Translations under genes and position numbers: made by a program
Shown here: piece by piece, positions 15,388 through 26,197 of the stretch
How the letters are laid out: each line of letters starts with the position of its first letter
How positions within the stretch are numbered: position 1 is the first letter of the stretch
The notes under the pieces: generated by a model
Seen by the model: the letters and a program-made list of their open reading frames with translations, nothing else
The model's database searches: none
What the model was told of the DNA's origin: nothing
Assembly (NCBI GenBank): GCA_947629065.1
Contig: CANRCH010000005.1
Span: forward strand, 1-27,040
Direction: 5' to 3'
Source of the DNA: an uncultured Aliarcobacter sp.
GTDB taxonomy: Bacteria; Campylobacterota; Campylobacteria; Campylobacterales; Arcobacteraceae
Length of the DNA stretch: 27,040 nt

Positions 15388-16955
15388 AAAAACTATTTTT
15401 AAAACTTATTGCTTATTTTGATAAATTAAAGTTTAGCTACAAAACATCTTTTCTAATATTTATAATCACTGGTGGAATGATTTGTATAATTATTCTTTCT
15501 CAAGTTTCAATTTTTATACTAAAAAGTGATTTTGATACACTATTTGATAAAAGAACAAAGAGTTTAATAGAGCTTGAATATATTAAAGATAGCTACAAAA
15601 CAAATATTCAAGAGACTCTAAATGATTTCGAAAGACACGAACTAAACTATACACAAGCAAGTGAAGTTTTACAAATTGCCCAAGAGATAATTGAGAAGAA
15701 CTGGATACTTTATAAAAGAAATTCAAAAATTGAAGAAAGATTTTTTATAATAAATTTTATAAAGAAATTTATTTTAAAATCTTCAAACTATTATGAAAAT
15801 AGAGTTTTAAGAGAAGATATAATTGAAAATATAAATCTAAAGAAACAAAAAATAAATAATCTACTTGAAGATTTTTATAAAAGCAAAAATAACCAAATAT
15901 TAAGAGATCTGAATTTTGAGATAAACTCTATTTCAGTATATCTTGCAAGTTTGGTAAATTATGATTTATCACTTGCAATAAATGAAAAAAGAGATACAGA
16001 TAAGATATTTAATACAATTATATTTTTGTCTTTTGTATCTATATTTTTTGTATTTTTCTTCTCTATTTTACTATCAATTTTTATTATTACTCACTTTAGA
16101 AAACTTCACTCTTTATTAGAAAAAAAGGTAGAAGAAAAAACAAAAGAGCTAAAAGAGTTAAATACAAACTTGGAATTAAAAATCACTCAAGAAGTAGCAA
16201 AAAATAGGAAAAAAGATATTATTATGTTTCAACAAGCAAGATTTGCATCTTTGGGTGAGATGTTAAATAATATTGCACATCAATGGCGACAACCTTTGGG
16301 AAGTTTGACGATGATTATTCAAAGTTTTCAAACAAAAATGCAACTAAATAAGCTAACGCAAGAGTTTGTAGATGAAAAAACGAAAGATGCCCTACTTTTA
16401 TCAAAAAATATGTCAAATACTTTGGATGATTTTAGAAACTTCTTTTTACCAAATAAAAAAAGAAGTGAATTTTATATAAAAGATTGTATAGAACACGCTT
16501 TAGAGCTATCAAAATATATTTTATTAAATGATAAAATATCCACAGAACTTAAAATAAAGAAAAATTTAAAAATTAATAGTTTTTATAATGAACTTTCTCA
16601 TGTTTTTTTAAATATTATATCCAATGCAAAAGATGTGCTAGTAAATAATGTTGATGATAAAAGTAGATTTATAAAAATAATTGTAGATTCACATAAAAAC
16701 TTTTTGATTGTAAATATTATTGATAATGGTGGCGGAGTAGAAAAAGAGATTTTAGAAAAAATCTTTGAACCATACTACACAACAAAATACAAAAGTGCAG
16801 GAACAGGAATTGGGCTTTATATGAGTAAAGAGATAATTCAAAGACATCTAAAAGGTCAAATTTCTTGCAAAAATTTAGAACATACAAAAGATGGCAAAAA
16901 CTATATTGGTGCATCTTTTACAATAAAAATACCTTTAAAGGAAGAAAATGAGTAA
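15384..16955 (+). CDS. Membrane sensor histidine kinase (partner of the binding protein)
   Basis: This 523-residue kinase has transmembrane helices at about 22-46 and 209-236 enclosing a helical periplasmic domain of about 160 residues, rich in charged residues, that likely contacts the binding protein. No HAMP domain is clear; a coiled coil (about 240-285) leads to the H-box 'LGEMLNNIAHQWRQPLGSL' with His299. The ATPase domain shows the N-box around 403-418 (Asn410, Asn414), G1 'DNGGG' (447-451), F-box 'FEPYYTTK' (461-468) and G2 'GTGIGL' (473-478). All catalytic motifs are intact. Translational coupling with the genes on both sides (4-base and 8-base overlaps) supports a dedicated cascade. 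Confidence 0.93.
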   Translation: MKKLFLKLIAYFDKLKFSYKTSFLIFIITGGMICIIILSQVSIFILKSDFDTLFDKRTKSLIELEYIKDSYKTNIQETLNDFERHELNYTQASEVLQIAQEIIEKNWILYKRNSKIEERFFIINFIKKFILKSSNYYENRVLREDIIENINLKKQKINNLLEDFYKSKNNQILRDLNFEINSISVYLASLVNYDLSLAINEKRDTDKIFNTIIFLSFVSIFFVFFFSILLSIFIITHFRKLHSLLEKKVEEKTKELKELNTNLELKITQEVAKNRKKDIIMFQQARFASLGEMLNNIAHQWRQPLGSLTMIIQSFQTKMQLNKLTQEFVDEKTKDALLLSKNMSNTLDDFRNFFLPNKKRSEFYIKDCIEHALELSKYILLNDKISTELKIKKNLKINSFYNELSHVFLNIISNAKDVLVNNVDDKSRFIKIIVDSHKNFLIVNIIDNGGGVEKEILEKIFEPYYTTKYKSAGTGIGLYMSKEIIQRHLKGQISCKNLEHTKDGKNYIGASFTIKIPLKEENE

Positions 16956-17604
16956 CAATTTAGATATTTTAAAAAATTTTAATATCTTATATCTTGAAGA
17001 TGATGTTGATTTGTTAAAACATACAAGCGATGTTTTAGAGGATTTTGTAAATAAAATCTATAAAGCAGCAAATAGTATTGAAGCTATGAATTTTGTACTA
17101 AATGAAAAAATAGATGTAATTATAAGTGATATTGAGCTTGAAGATGAAAATGGAATTAATTTTTTAAAATATTTAAGAAATAAAGATATAAACACACCTG
17201 CAATTTTAACAACTGCATACACAGATACAAACTATTTAATTGAGGCAATTAAACTAAAAGTTGAAAACTATATTGTAAAACCAATAAATATAAAAGAGCT
17301 TTTGGACACTCTTTATAAAGTTTTACTGCCAAAAATAAAAGAGTTTGAACTTAAAAAGAATATAAATATAATTAAAACAATCTCTATTATTACTGATAGT
17401 AAGCAAGTTGATATAGTAAAACATATATTTAATAACTTAAATGAAGACAACCATTTTGTAGCTTCATATAGTGATGTTATGGAGCAATTTTCTATTTCAA
17501 AACCAACACTTATTAAACTTTTCAAAGATTTAGCAGATAAAGAGATTTTAGTAAAAATAGCACATAAAACTTATTTGTTTAATGAGAAGGCTTTGGATGC
17601 TTGA
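16948..17604 (+). CDS. Response regulator with receiver and C-terminal winged-helix-like domain
   Basis: This 218-residue protein has a receiver domain (residues 10-125): acidic pocket 'LEDD' (16-19), phosphoacceptor Asp61 in 'VIISDIELEDENG', a Thr/Ala switch in 'ILTTAYTDT' and the conserved Lys in 'YIVKPIN'. The C-terminal segment (about 140-215) is not an OmpR, NarL or LytTR domain that I can recognise. It reads as a small winged helix: 'DVMEQFSISKPTLIKLFKDL', then 'ADKEILVKIAHKTYLF' as the wing. DNA binding is therefore likely but inferred. It has AAGGAAG before the ATG, overlaps the kinase gene by 8 bases and the transporter by 8. The direct repeat upstream of the operon is a candidate binding site. 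Confidence 0.9.
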   Translation: MSNNLDILKNFNILYLEDDVDLLKHTSDVLEDFVNKIYKAANSIEAMNFVLNEKIDVIISDIELEDENGINFLKYLRNKDINTPAILTTAYTDTNYLIEAIKLKVENYIVKPINIKELLDTLYKVLLPKIKEFELKKNINIIKTISIITDSKQVDIVKHIFNNLNEDNHFVASYSDVMEQFSISKPTLIKLFKDLADKEILVKIAHKTYLFNEKALDA

Positions 17605-18850
17605 GAAATTAAAAAATTTTTATAAAATTTTTGGACCTGGAATTTTAATGGCAACTGCTGCAATTGGTGGTTCTCATTTAGTATCTTCAACACAATCAGG
17701 TGCAATTTATGGATATAGTTTAGCAATATTTATACTTTTAATAAACCTTTTTAAATATCCATTTTTTAGAGCAAATGTTCAATATACAATGGCTACAAAA
17801 AAGAGCCTTATTGAAGGTTACGCAACACTAGGAAAAACATGGTTATATCTATTTACAATTTTGGCTGTAATTGCAGCAGTTGTAAATACAGCTGCTGTTT
17901 CGATGTTTGCAGCTAGTTTACTTGGATATTTTATTCCTATTCAACTAACTATAAATCTTATTAGCTTTATTGTTATTTTTGGATGTTTACTTATTTTAAT
18001 TGCTGGAAAATACAATCTTTTGAATGATGTTTCAAAAATTATTATGATTAGTTTATCTATTTCAACAATAGTTGCAGTTATTATTGCTGTTTCAAATGGA
18101 GCTGTTAAAGAGGATGATTTTATAAGTCCATCTCCTTGGACATTGGCTAGTTTAGGATTTATTGTGGCACTTACAGGTTGGATGCCAGCACCAATTGAGA
18201 TTTCAAGTATAGGTTCACTTTGGTTAAAAAGACAGATAAAAGAGGAGAATATAAGTGCAAAAAATGCAATGCTTGATTTTAATGTTGGATTTATAGCAAC
18301 TGCACTTTTAGCTGTTATTTTTCTTTTTTTAGGTGCTTTAGTTTTACATGGAAGTGCTTATGAATTTAAAGATGGAATAGCATTTTCTCATCAATTAGTT
18401 TCGATGTACACAACTGTAATTGGAGATTGGTCAAAATATTTAATTGCATTTATTGCCTTTGCTTGTATGTTTGGAACTACAATTACAGTTATTGATGGAT
18501 ATGGAAGAGCCTTAGCTGAAAGCTACTCTTTAATAAAAAGAGATTCATCATCTTCAAGTAAAGAGGTTGCATTTTTTACATTAAGCATCTCTATTATTGG
18601 ATTTTTAATTATTGTTTATATGACAAGTTCACTAAGAGCTATGCTTGATTTTGCAATGATTCTATCTTTTACAACAACTCCTGTTTTTGCACTTTTAAAC
18701 TATATGTTAGTTAAAAAAACCAACCTTCCAAAAGAGCTTAAAAATGGAGTGTTTTTAAATCTATTATCAGTTTTAGGGCTTATATTTCTATTTGGATTTT
18801 TAGCACTATTTATAGTTTATAGATGGTTTCCTTCTATTTTGGGTCTATAA
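17597..18850 (+). CDS. Nramp-family-like transporter lacking the canonical metal-binding motifs
   Basis: This 417-residue protein has about eleven hydrophobic helices and the Nramp opening 'FGPGILMATAAIGGSHLVSS' (residues 12-31). Canonical Nramp transporters have Asp-Pro-Gly-Asn in helix 1 and a Met-Pro-His motif in helix 6. Here helix 1 has IGGS and helix 6 has 'GWMPAPIEISS' (194-204), keeping only the Met. So the Asp and Asn ligands for Mn/Fe are missing and the substrate may be different, for example Mg, another cation or an organic solute. The ATG at 17597 has GAGAAGG seven bases upstream and overlaps the regulator gene by 8 bases; the ATG at 17582 lies upstream, just before that ribosome binding site. 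Being the fourth gene of a sensing operon suggests that it transports or responds to the sensed ligand. Confidence 0.85.
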   Translation: MLEKLKNFYKIFGPGILMATAAIGGSHLVSSTQSGAIYGYSLAIFILLINLFKYPFFRANVQYTMATKKSLIEGYATLGKTWLYLFTILAVIAAVVNTAAVSMFAASLLGYFIPIQLTINLISFIVIFGCLLILIAGKYNLLNDVSKIIMISLSISTIVAVIIAVSNGAVKEDDFISPSPWTLASLGFIVALTGWMPAPIEISSIGSLWLKRQIKEENISAKNAMLDFNVGFIATALLAVIFLFLGALVLHGSAYEFKDGIAFSHQLVSMYTTVIGDWSKYLIAFIAFACMFGTTITVIDGYGRALAESYSLIKRDSSSSSKEVAFFTLSISIIGFLIIVYMTSSLRAMLDFAMILSFTTTPVFALLNYMLVKKTNLPKELKNGVFLNLLSVLGLIFLFGFLALFIVYRWFPSILGL

Positions 18851-18889
18851 AAGGCTTAAAATAGATAACTTTCATTAATTATATTTATA

Positions 18890-18895
18890 TATAAT
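18890..18895 (+). promoter_or_regulatory. -10 box of the J-domain gene promoter
   Basis: A perfect TATAAT lies 53 bases before the ATG at 18949, within the 98-base gap after the transporter gene. The region 17 bases upstream gives no good -35 match, typical of sigma-70 promoters in this phylum. The ribosome binding site AAGGA sits five bases before the ATG. It separates the J-domain gene from the sensor operon. Confidence 0.6.
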
Positions 18896-18948
18896 GCACA
18901 AATTTTAGAAAAACTACAAAAAAATTATAAGAAATTTTAAGGACTTAA

Positions 18949-19401
18949 ATGGCACAAATAATTAATCTAGCAATTACAATTTTTATTTTATACCTAATTT
19001 TCACAAATTTTGGAACTTTTTTAATGATAGTTGGTGGAGTAATAGTGTTTTTTGGAGTATTAATCTATTTTGTAAAAAAATCTCTACAAAAAAAAGCTTC
19101 AAACTTTAAGTTTCAATACCAAAACTTTGATTTTAGAGATTTTAATCAAGATTTCAAAGATTTTAATTTTAACAACTTTAACAATGGTGCATTTCAAGGT
19201 GGGTTTTCTAGCACTTCAAAATTATCTGAAGCAAAAGAGTTTTTTGGTTTTACAAATGGGATAAGCCCAACAAAAGATGAGATAAAAAGAAAGTATAAAG
19301 AACTAGCTAGAGTTTATCACCCTGATTTAAATGGTGGTGATGAAGAAAAAATGAAAATGTTAAATGAGTATAGAGATATTTTAATGCAATCTTATTCATA
19401 A
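18949..19401 (+). CDS. Membrane-anchored DnaJ-domain protein
   Basis: This 150-residue protein has one or two N-terminal transmembrane segments (about residues 4-22 and 23-44), a linker rich in Phe, Asp and Asn (about 52-84, with repeated 'DFRDFNQDFKDFN' spacing), and a C-terminal J domain (about 92-150). The J domain carries the His-Pro-Asp motif in 'ARVYHPDLNGG' needed to stimulate the ATPase of an Hsp70, and 'DEIKRKYKELA' as helix II. There is no zinc-finger or client-binding domain, so it is a type-III (DjlA/TerB-like) J protein that would recruit DnaK to the inner membrane. It has its own promoter and converges on the UbiB-family gene, separated by 18 bases. Confidence 0.9.
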   Translation: MAQIINLAITIFILYLIFTNFGTFLMIVGGVIVFFGVLIYFVKKSLQKKASNFKFQYQNFDFRDFNQDFKDFNFNNFNNGAFQGGFSSTSKLSEAKEFFGFTNGISPTKDEIKRKYKELARVYHPDLNGGDEEKMKMLNEYRDILMQSYS

Positions 19402-19419
19402 AATATCTTTATACTAAAA

Positions 19420-20970
19420 CTATCTGAAAAAATAGAGTCTAAATATACCAAAACTGGCTATTAATAGTGCAATATTTTTTAAACTATCATCATAAAAAAG
19501 TAAAAATATAGCAAACAAAATAAAAGCAATAGATTTAAATAAAGAGCTGTTTTTTCTATCTAACTCTTTTTTTATATACTCAAGTTGATCTTTATTTATC
19601 TCAACTTGCAACTCTCCTCTTGAAGTTTTTAAAACTATATCTTTTAGGCTTTTATAGAGTTTTGGAAAAGTATTTAACTCATCAATAATATTTTCACTAA
19701 TAGTCTCTTTTAATCCAAGTGCTTTTGGAAGATTTGATTCTAAAATTGGTAAAATATCTTTTACACCATTAAAGTTTTCAATATATGTAGTTCCAAGCCC
19801 TTCAATTATGGCACTAACTCTTAAAATATAAACAGCATCACTTGGAAGTTTAAAAGGAAGATTTCTAGTGCTTTCAAGAACTTCAAATGCTAGTTTTTGC
19901 ATAGATTCACTATCAAGATTTTCATTTGAAAAAATATCAAACATCTTTTGACTAAACTCAGCCATCAAAGAAACAGGTGCTTCATAAGAGATTGTTCCTA
20001 AGCTTTTATTTGCTTTTACAAAACCTTCAAAATCAGCCTTATTTGCAGCATCTATTAACTCAATTATTGAAACTCTTGTATCATTAGAAATAGATTTTAC
20101 CATTCCAAAATCAAGTAATATTAGCTCACCTTTTTTGTTTATTAATAAATTTCCAGGGTGTGGATCTGCATGAAAAAGCCCAACAACAAGCATTTGATCT
20201 GTATAAAAGTTTACAAGTTTTGAGATTATTGAATTAAAATCTATATTAAACTCTTCAAGTTTTTCTTTATCATCAAATCTAAAACCCTCTTCAAAACTCA
20301 TAACAATAGCATCTTCGCTACAAAACTCTTCATAAGCCTTTGGGAAAATAATATCCATATCTTTATAAGTAGTTGAAAATTTTTTAAGATTTTCCAACTC
20401 TTTACTTAGGTTTGTTTCATCTTTTATCATAGATGAAAACTCACTAATAACAGCATCTATTGAATTTTTTGTATAGTATGAAAAAAGTGGTGCAAAGAGT
20501 TTATTAAAAAAATTTAATATTTTTATATCAGCAAGAACTTGATTTTGAATATTGTATCTTCTTAATTTTACAGCCACTTTCTCTTTATTTTTTAAATATG
20601 CTTCGTGAACTTGTCCAATTGATGCAGTTGCAATTGGTTCTTTTGAAAAACTTTCAAAAATATCTGTTTGAAAAGATCTTGCAAAAACTATATCAAACTC
20701 TTTTTGAGTCATCTTTGGCAATCTATCATGCAACTGTTTTAACTCATCTAAATAATCTTCATCAAAAAAATCAGACCTAGTTGCTAAAACTTGAGCTAAT
20801 TTTATAAAACTAGCTTCAAGATAAAAAATAGTCTCTTTTAGCTTTTTGGGACTTAAAGGCTTTATATATAAAAAGCTATCTCTTTTTTTGATTAGTAAAA
20901 ATAGAGTTAATAAAAATCTAAAAATATAGTAAACTCTAAAAGGCGAATAGTATGAGATTTTCTTAAACAA
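19420..20970 (-). CDS. UbiB/ABC1-family atypical kinase-like protein
   Basis: This 516-residue protein belongs to the ABC1/ADCK/UbiB family, which supports isoprenoid quinone (here menaquinone) or lipid metabolism. Visible motifs are the Ala-rich loop 'ATASIGQVHEA' (114-124), the nucleotide Lys in 'VAVKLRR' (Lys135), 'HADPHPGNLL' as the catalytic loop, and 'LLDFGMV' as the metal-binding DFG-type motif. The family's KxGQ motif reads KLAQ (57-60), a Gly-to-Ala change. The last 25 residues are hydrophobic, giving a membrane tail. The start appears to be TTG, 3 bases after the phasin-like gene, with a poorly placed ribosome binding site, so the start is not certain. It is the second gene of a two-gene unit. 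Confidence 0.88.
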   Translation of the reverse strand: MFKKISYYSPFRVYYIFRFLLTLFLLIKKRDSFLYIKPLSPKKLKETIFYLEASFIKLAQVLATRSDFFDEDYLDELKQLHDRLPKMTQKEFDIVFARSFQTDIFESFSKEPIATASIGQVHEAYLKNKEKVAVKLRRYNIQNQVLADIKILNFFNKLFAPLFSYYTKNSIDAVISEFSSMIKDETNLSKELENLKKFSTTYKDMDIIFPKAYEEFCSEDAIVMSFEEGFRFDDKEKLEEFNIDFNSIISKLVNFYTDQMLVVGLFHADPHPGNLLINKKGELILLDFGMVKSISNDTRVSIIELIDAANKADFEGFVKANKSLGTISYEAPVSLMAEFSQKMFDIFSNENLDSESMQKLAFEVLESTRNLPFKLPSDAVYILRVSAIIEGLGTTYIENFNGVKDILPILESNLPKALGLKETISENIIDELNTFPKLYKSLKDIVLKTSRGELQVEINKDQLEYIKKELDRKNSSLFKSIAFILFAIFLLFYDDSLKNIALLIASFGIFRLYFFR

Positions 20971-20973
20971 ATT

Positions 20974-21237
20974 CTATTTCATCTCTTCTTTTAATTTTTC
21001 TAAATCATCTTTTGTTGCAATATTTAGTTCATCTATTAACTCTTTTACAATATCTTTTATTTTAGTTTTAATAGCATCTTCTTCATCTTTTCCTTTGCTT
21101 TCAAGAGATTCTAAAAATGATTTCATATCATCTGTTTTTATTTTGCCCTCTTTTTGTAAAACTTCTAACTCTTTTTCTACTTTTTCTTTTAAAAGTATTG
21201 CTCCACCAAGACCTGTATATATAAGTTCTTTTAGCAT
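20974..21237 (-). CDS. Small phasin-like coiled-coil protein
   Basis: This 87-residue, highly charged protein is almost entirely helical. It begins with 'LIYTGLGGAILLKEKVEKEL' (residues 5-24), a pattern like the phasin/PhaI-related family in which a short hydrophobic helix is followed by 'EK.EK.L..L.K.GK'. A heptad-like coiled coil probably follows to the end. There is no cysteine and no classical signal. A perfect AGGAGAG stands upstream of the ATG. It is paired with the UbiB-family gene (3-base gap), a pairing that suggests a scaffold or regulatory partner rather than polymer storage, but this is inference. Confidence 0.65.
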   Translation of the reverse strand: MLKELIYTGLGGAILLKEKVEKELEVLQKEGKIKTDDMKSFLESLESKGKDEEDAIKTKIKDIVKELIDELNIATKDDLEKLKEEMK

Positions 21238-21310
21238 TTTTCTCTCCTAATTTTATATTTTAATCAAACTTTAGCTATTTTACTCTAATTATTTTAAAAA
21301 AGGATTTTTC

Positions 21311-21802
21311 TTGATTGATATTACCAAAGCTGCAAATATTATTCTATATCTTATTCATAAGCAAACAACTGCTTTAAATGATAGGAAACTTGAACTTATG
21401 CTATTTTTTATGGAGTATAATCATCTTCAATTTTGTGGCAAAAAAATAGTAAATGAAGAGTTTATAAAAACAAAAAGAGAGCCAAAAGCACTATTTTTAA
21501 ATGAAATATTTGAACTTATTAAAGCTGAAGAGATTTTAGAAGAGGATGATGAAAGAGTCTTTTTTATTCAAGAGATTATGGATTTTGTGGATATTGATAT
21601 TGTAGAAAAAGATGGATTTAAAGAGTTAAAGTTCAAAAAACATCTTGAAGAGTTTGAAGAGTCTTTATTTACAAAAGATGAACTTTACAGTATGCAAAAA
21701 GTTGTAAATCTATATAAAGATACAAGTTCTAGAAGTTTAGCAAATGAGTGTTTTAAGCTGGATATTGTAAGAGAAAAAAGTTTAGATGAAATTATTATTT
21801 AA
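21311..21802 (+). CDS. Lone Panacea (DUF4065)-like protein
   Basis: This 163-residue cytoplasmic protein resembles the Panacea/SocA-like (DUF4065) domain. The resemblance is to 'AANIILYLIHKQ', 'DRKLELMLFFMEYNHLQFCGKKI' split over about residues 24-46, and 'EEFIKTKREPKAL', parallel to the family pattern KLQKLLYf...yL..G.pl..e.f.....GPv. The closing GP is replaced here by EP. In other bacteria such domains act as antitoxins or proteolytic adaptors. No toxin gene is next to it: the divergent neighbour is the phasin-like protein and the convergent one is guaB. The start is TTG at 21311 with AAGGA six bases upstream. The family call is by eye and moderately secure. Confidence 0.6.
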   Translation: MIDITKAANIILYLIHKQTTALNDRKLELMLFFMEYNHLQFCGKKIVNEEFIKTKREPKALFLNEIFELIKAEEILEEDDERVFFIQEIMDFVDIDIVEKDGFKELKFKKHLEEFEESLFTKDELYSMQKVVNLYKDTSSRSLANECFKLDIVREKSLDEIII

Positions 21803-21827
21803 TCTAAAAGCTATAAGCTTTTAGATT
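21801..21827. terminator. Bidirectional hairpin terminator between the DUF4065-like gene and guaB
   Basis: AATCTAAAAGC (21801-21811), loop TATAA, GCTTTTAGATT (21817-21827) is a perfect 11-bp stem lying exactly between two convergent genes, overlapping the first gene's stop codon. Neither side has a long U-run, but the position and perfection favour a shared terminator. Confidence 0.6.
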
Positions 21828-21835
21828 AATATATA

Positions 21836-24659
<2,824 letters not shown>

Positions 24660-24700
24660 ATATAGGTTCTCCTATGAATTTTACGAATAGTATGGGGCTG

Positions 24701-24706
24701 ATTATA
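24701..24706 (-). promoter_or_regulatory. Extended -10 promoter of gatA-guaB
   Basis: On the minus strand the sequence TGATATAAT is an exact TGnTATAAT extended -10 element, 41 bases upstream of the gatA ATG, giving a leader of about 35 bases. It lies after the ribosomal operon terminator, so gatA-guaB is probably transcribed independently. Confidence 0.7.
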
Positions 24707-24720
24707 TCAAAAAGTAGTTT

Positions 24721-24740
24721 AAATTATTTGTAAATAATTT
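24721..24740. repeat. 9-bp inverted repeat over the gatA -35 position
   Basis: AAATTATTT, GT, AAATAATTT form a perfect inverted repeat spanning the position expected for the -35 box of the gatA promoter. It could be an operator for a repressor; A-T-only palindromes arise easily in such DNA, so support is modest. Confidence 0.35.
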
Positions 24741-24764
24741 TATAAAAAGGAATAATTCATAAAA

Positions 24765-24794
24765 AAAAGGAAATAGCAAAAGCTATTTCCTTTT
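24765..24794 (-). terminator. Rho-independent terminator of the ribosomal alpha operon
   Basis: AAAAGGAAATAGC (24765-24777), loop AAAA, GCTATTTCCTTTT (24782-24794) is a perfect 13-bp stem 23 bases after rplQ. Read on the minus strand it ends in a run of eight U (complement of 24761-24768), the classic intrinsic terminator layout. Confidence 0.9.
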
Positions 24795-24817
24795 AAAAGA
24801 TATTGTATAAAAATTAA

Positions 24818-25168
24818 TTATACAAAAGAGATGAATGCCATTGGTGTAGCATCACCTTTTCTAATTCTTGTTTTAATTATTGAAGTATATCCACCATTTC
24901 TATCAACGTATTTTGGTGCGATTTCATTAATTAATTTTTTTGTAGCTTCTTTACATTGTAAAGATGCGAATACTGTTCTGTGAGTATTTAAATCAGCATT
25001 TCTTGAAACTGTAATTAGTTTTTCGATATATCTTCTTAACTCTTTTGCTTTTGGAACAGTTGTTTCAATTTTTTCTCTTTCAATGATAGCAATTGCTAAG
25101 TTTTTTAACAATGCTTTTCTATGAGAAGAAGTTCTATTTAACTTTCTATATCCGTGCTTATGTCTCAT
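24818..25168 (-). CDS. rplQ: 50S ribosomal protein L17
   Basis: This 116-residue protein starts '[20 protein letters not shown]', the diagnostic L17 N-terminus, and continues with '[20 protein letters not shown]' and a C-terminal '[14 protein letters not shown]'. It binds 23S rRNA near the exit tunnel. The length is normal. It is the last gene of the alpha operon, 13 bases after rpoA, and is followed by a strong terminator. Confidence 0.98.
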   Translation of the reverse strand: MRHKHGYRKLNRTSSHRKALLKNLAIAIIEREKIETTVPKAKELRRYIEKLITVSRNADLNTHRTVFASLQCKEATKKLINEIAPKYVDRNGGYTSIIKTRIRKGDATPMAFISFV

Positions 25169-25181
25169 ATTAAACCTTTAA

Positions 25182-26180
25182 TTATGCTTTTAATTGCTCT
25201 AATTTTCTTCTTAAAACAGATGCAATATTTTCTGGAAGTGTATTTTCAATTGGATATCCTAAACTTTCAAGCTTTTCAGCTAACTCATCATAAGATTTTT
25301 TTCCAAGATTTTTAATACTATTTACTTCAACTTCACTCATAAGTACTAGCTCACCTAAATATTTAAGTCCTGCTCTATCTAAAGCATTAAAACTTCTAGC
25401 ACTTAAGTTTAACTCATCAATTCTTTGAACAAGCTCTTTTATTTCAGCTGGTTCTTCTGTAGAATCACTAACAGCTACTTCTGATAAATCAAATACTTTA
25501 TTAAATACTGACATTTGAGAATACATAACTGTAACTGCTTCTTTAAAAGCAGCTATTGGGCTAATTTGTCCATTTGTTAATACTCTAAATACAGCTCTTT
25601 CATAGTTTGGATTATCTTCAACTAGCATTTTTTCAATATCATAAACTACTTTTTTAACTGGTGTAAAGAAAGCGTCGATTGGTATAAAATCTGGTCCAAC
25701 AATTTCTCTAATATCTTCAGAAGGAGCATAACCTATTCCTTTTTGAATTATTACAGTAAATGTTAGATTACAATCACTATTTATAGTTGCAAGGTGTGCA
25801 TCTTTTGAAACAACATCAACTTCAGATGTGATTAAATCCTCACCTTTAATATCTCTTGGTCCATTAAAAGAGTACTCAACAGCAACTTGTTTTTGATCAC
25901 CATTTATTTTAAACTTAATATTTTTTAAATTTATAACAAAAATAGCTACATCTTCTAACATACCCCTTAATGAGTCAAACTCATGAGTAGCACCCTCAAT
26001 CTTAACAGCTATAGGAGCGTACCCAACAGATGAACTTAAAAGAAGTCTTCTTAAAGGGTGTGCTAAAGTAATTGCAAAACCATCCTCAAATGGATATGCT
26101 GATATTTTAGCCTCATTTTCGCTGATAGCCTCGATCTCAACTTCAGTTGGTAAAAACGGAGTTTCTGCAAATTTTTTCAT
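25182..26180 (-). CDS. rpoA: RNA polymerase alpha subunit
   Basis: This 332-residue alpha subunit has the N-terminal dimerisation and assembly domain (about residues 1-230, with 'GFAITLAHPLRRLLLSSSVG' near residue 34) and a C-terminal DNA- and activator-binding domain (about 255-320, with 'LNLSARSFNALDRAGLKYLG' and 'IKNLGKKSYDELAEKLESLG'). The length and order of parts are standard. The gene lies between rpsD (17-base gap) and rplQ, the conserved alpha-operon order. Confidence 0.98.
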   Translation of the reverse strand: MKKFAETPFLPTEVEIEAISENEAKISAYPFEDGFAITLAHPLRRLLLSSSVGYAPIAVKIEGATHEFDSLRGMLEDVAIFVINLKNIKFKINGDQKQVAVEYSFNGPRDIKGEDLITSEVDVVSKDAHLATINSDCNLTFTVIIQKGIGYAPSEDIREIVGPDFIPIDAFFTPVKKVVYDIEKMLVEDNPNYERAVFRVLTNGQISPIAAFKEAVTVMYSQMSVFNKVFDLSEVAVSDSTEEPAEIKELVQRIDELNLSARSFNALDRAGLKYLGELVLMSEVEVNSIKNLGKKSYDELAEKLESLGYPIENTLPENIASVLRRKLEQLKA

Positions 26181-26197
26181 TAGCTACCTTTTATTTA

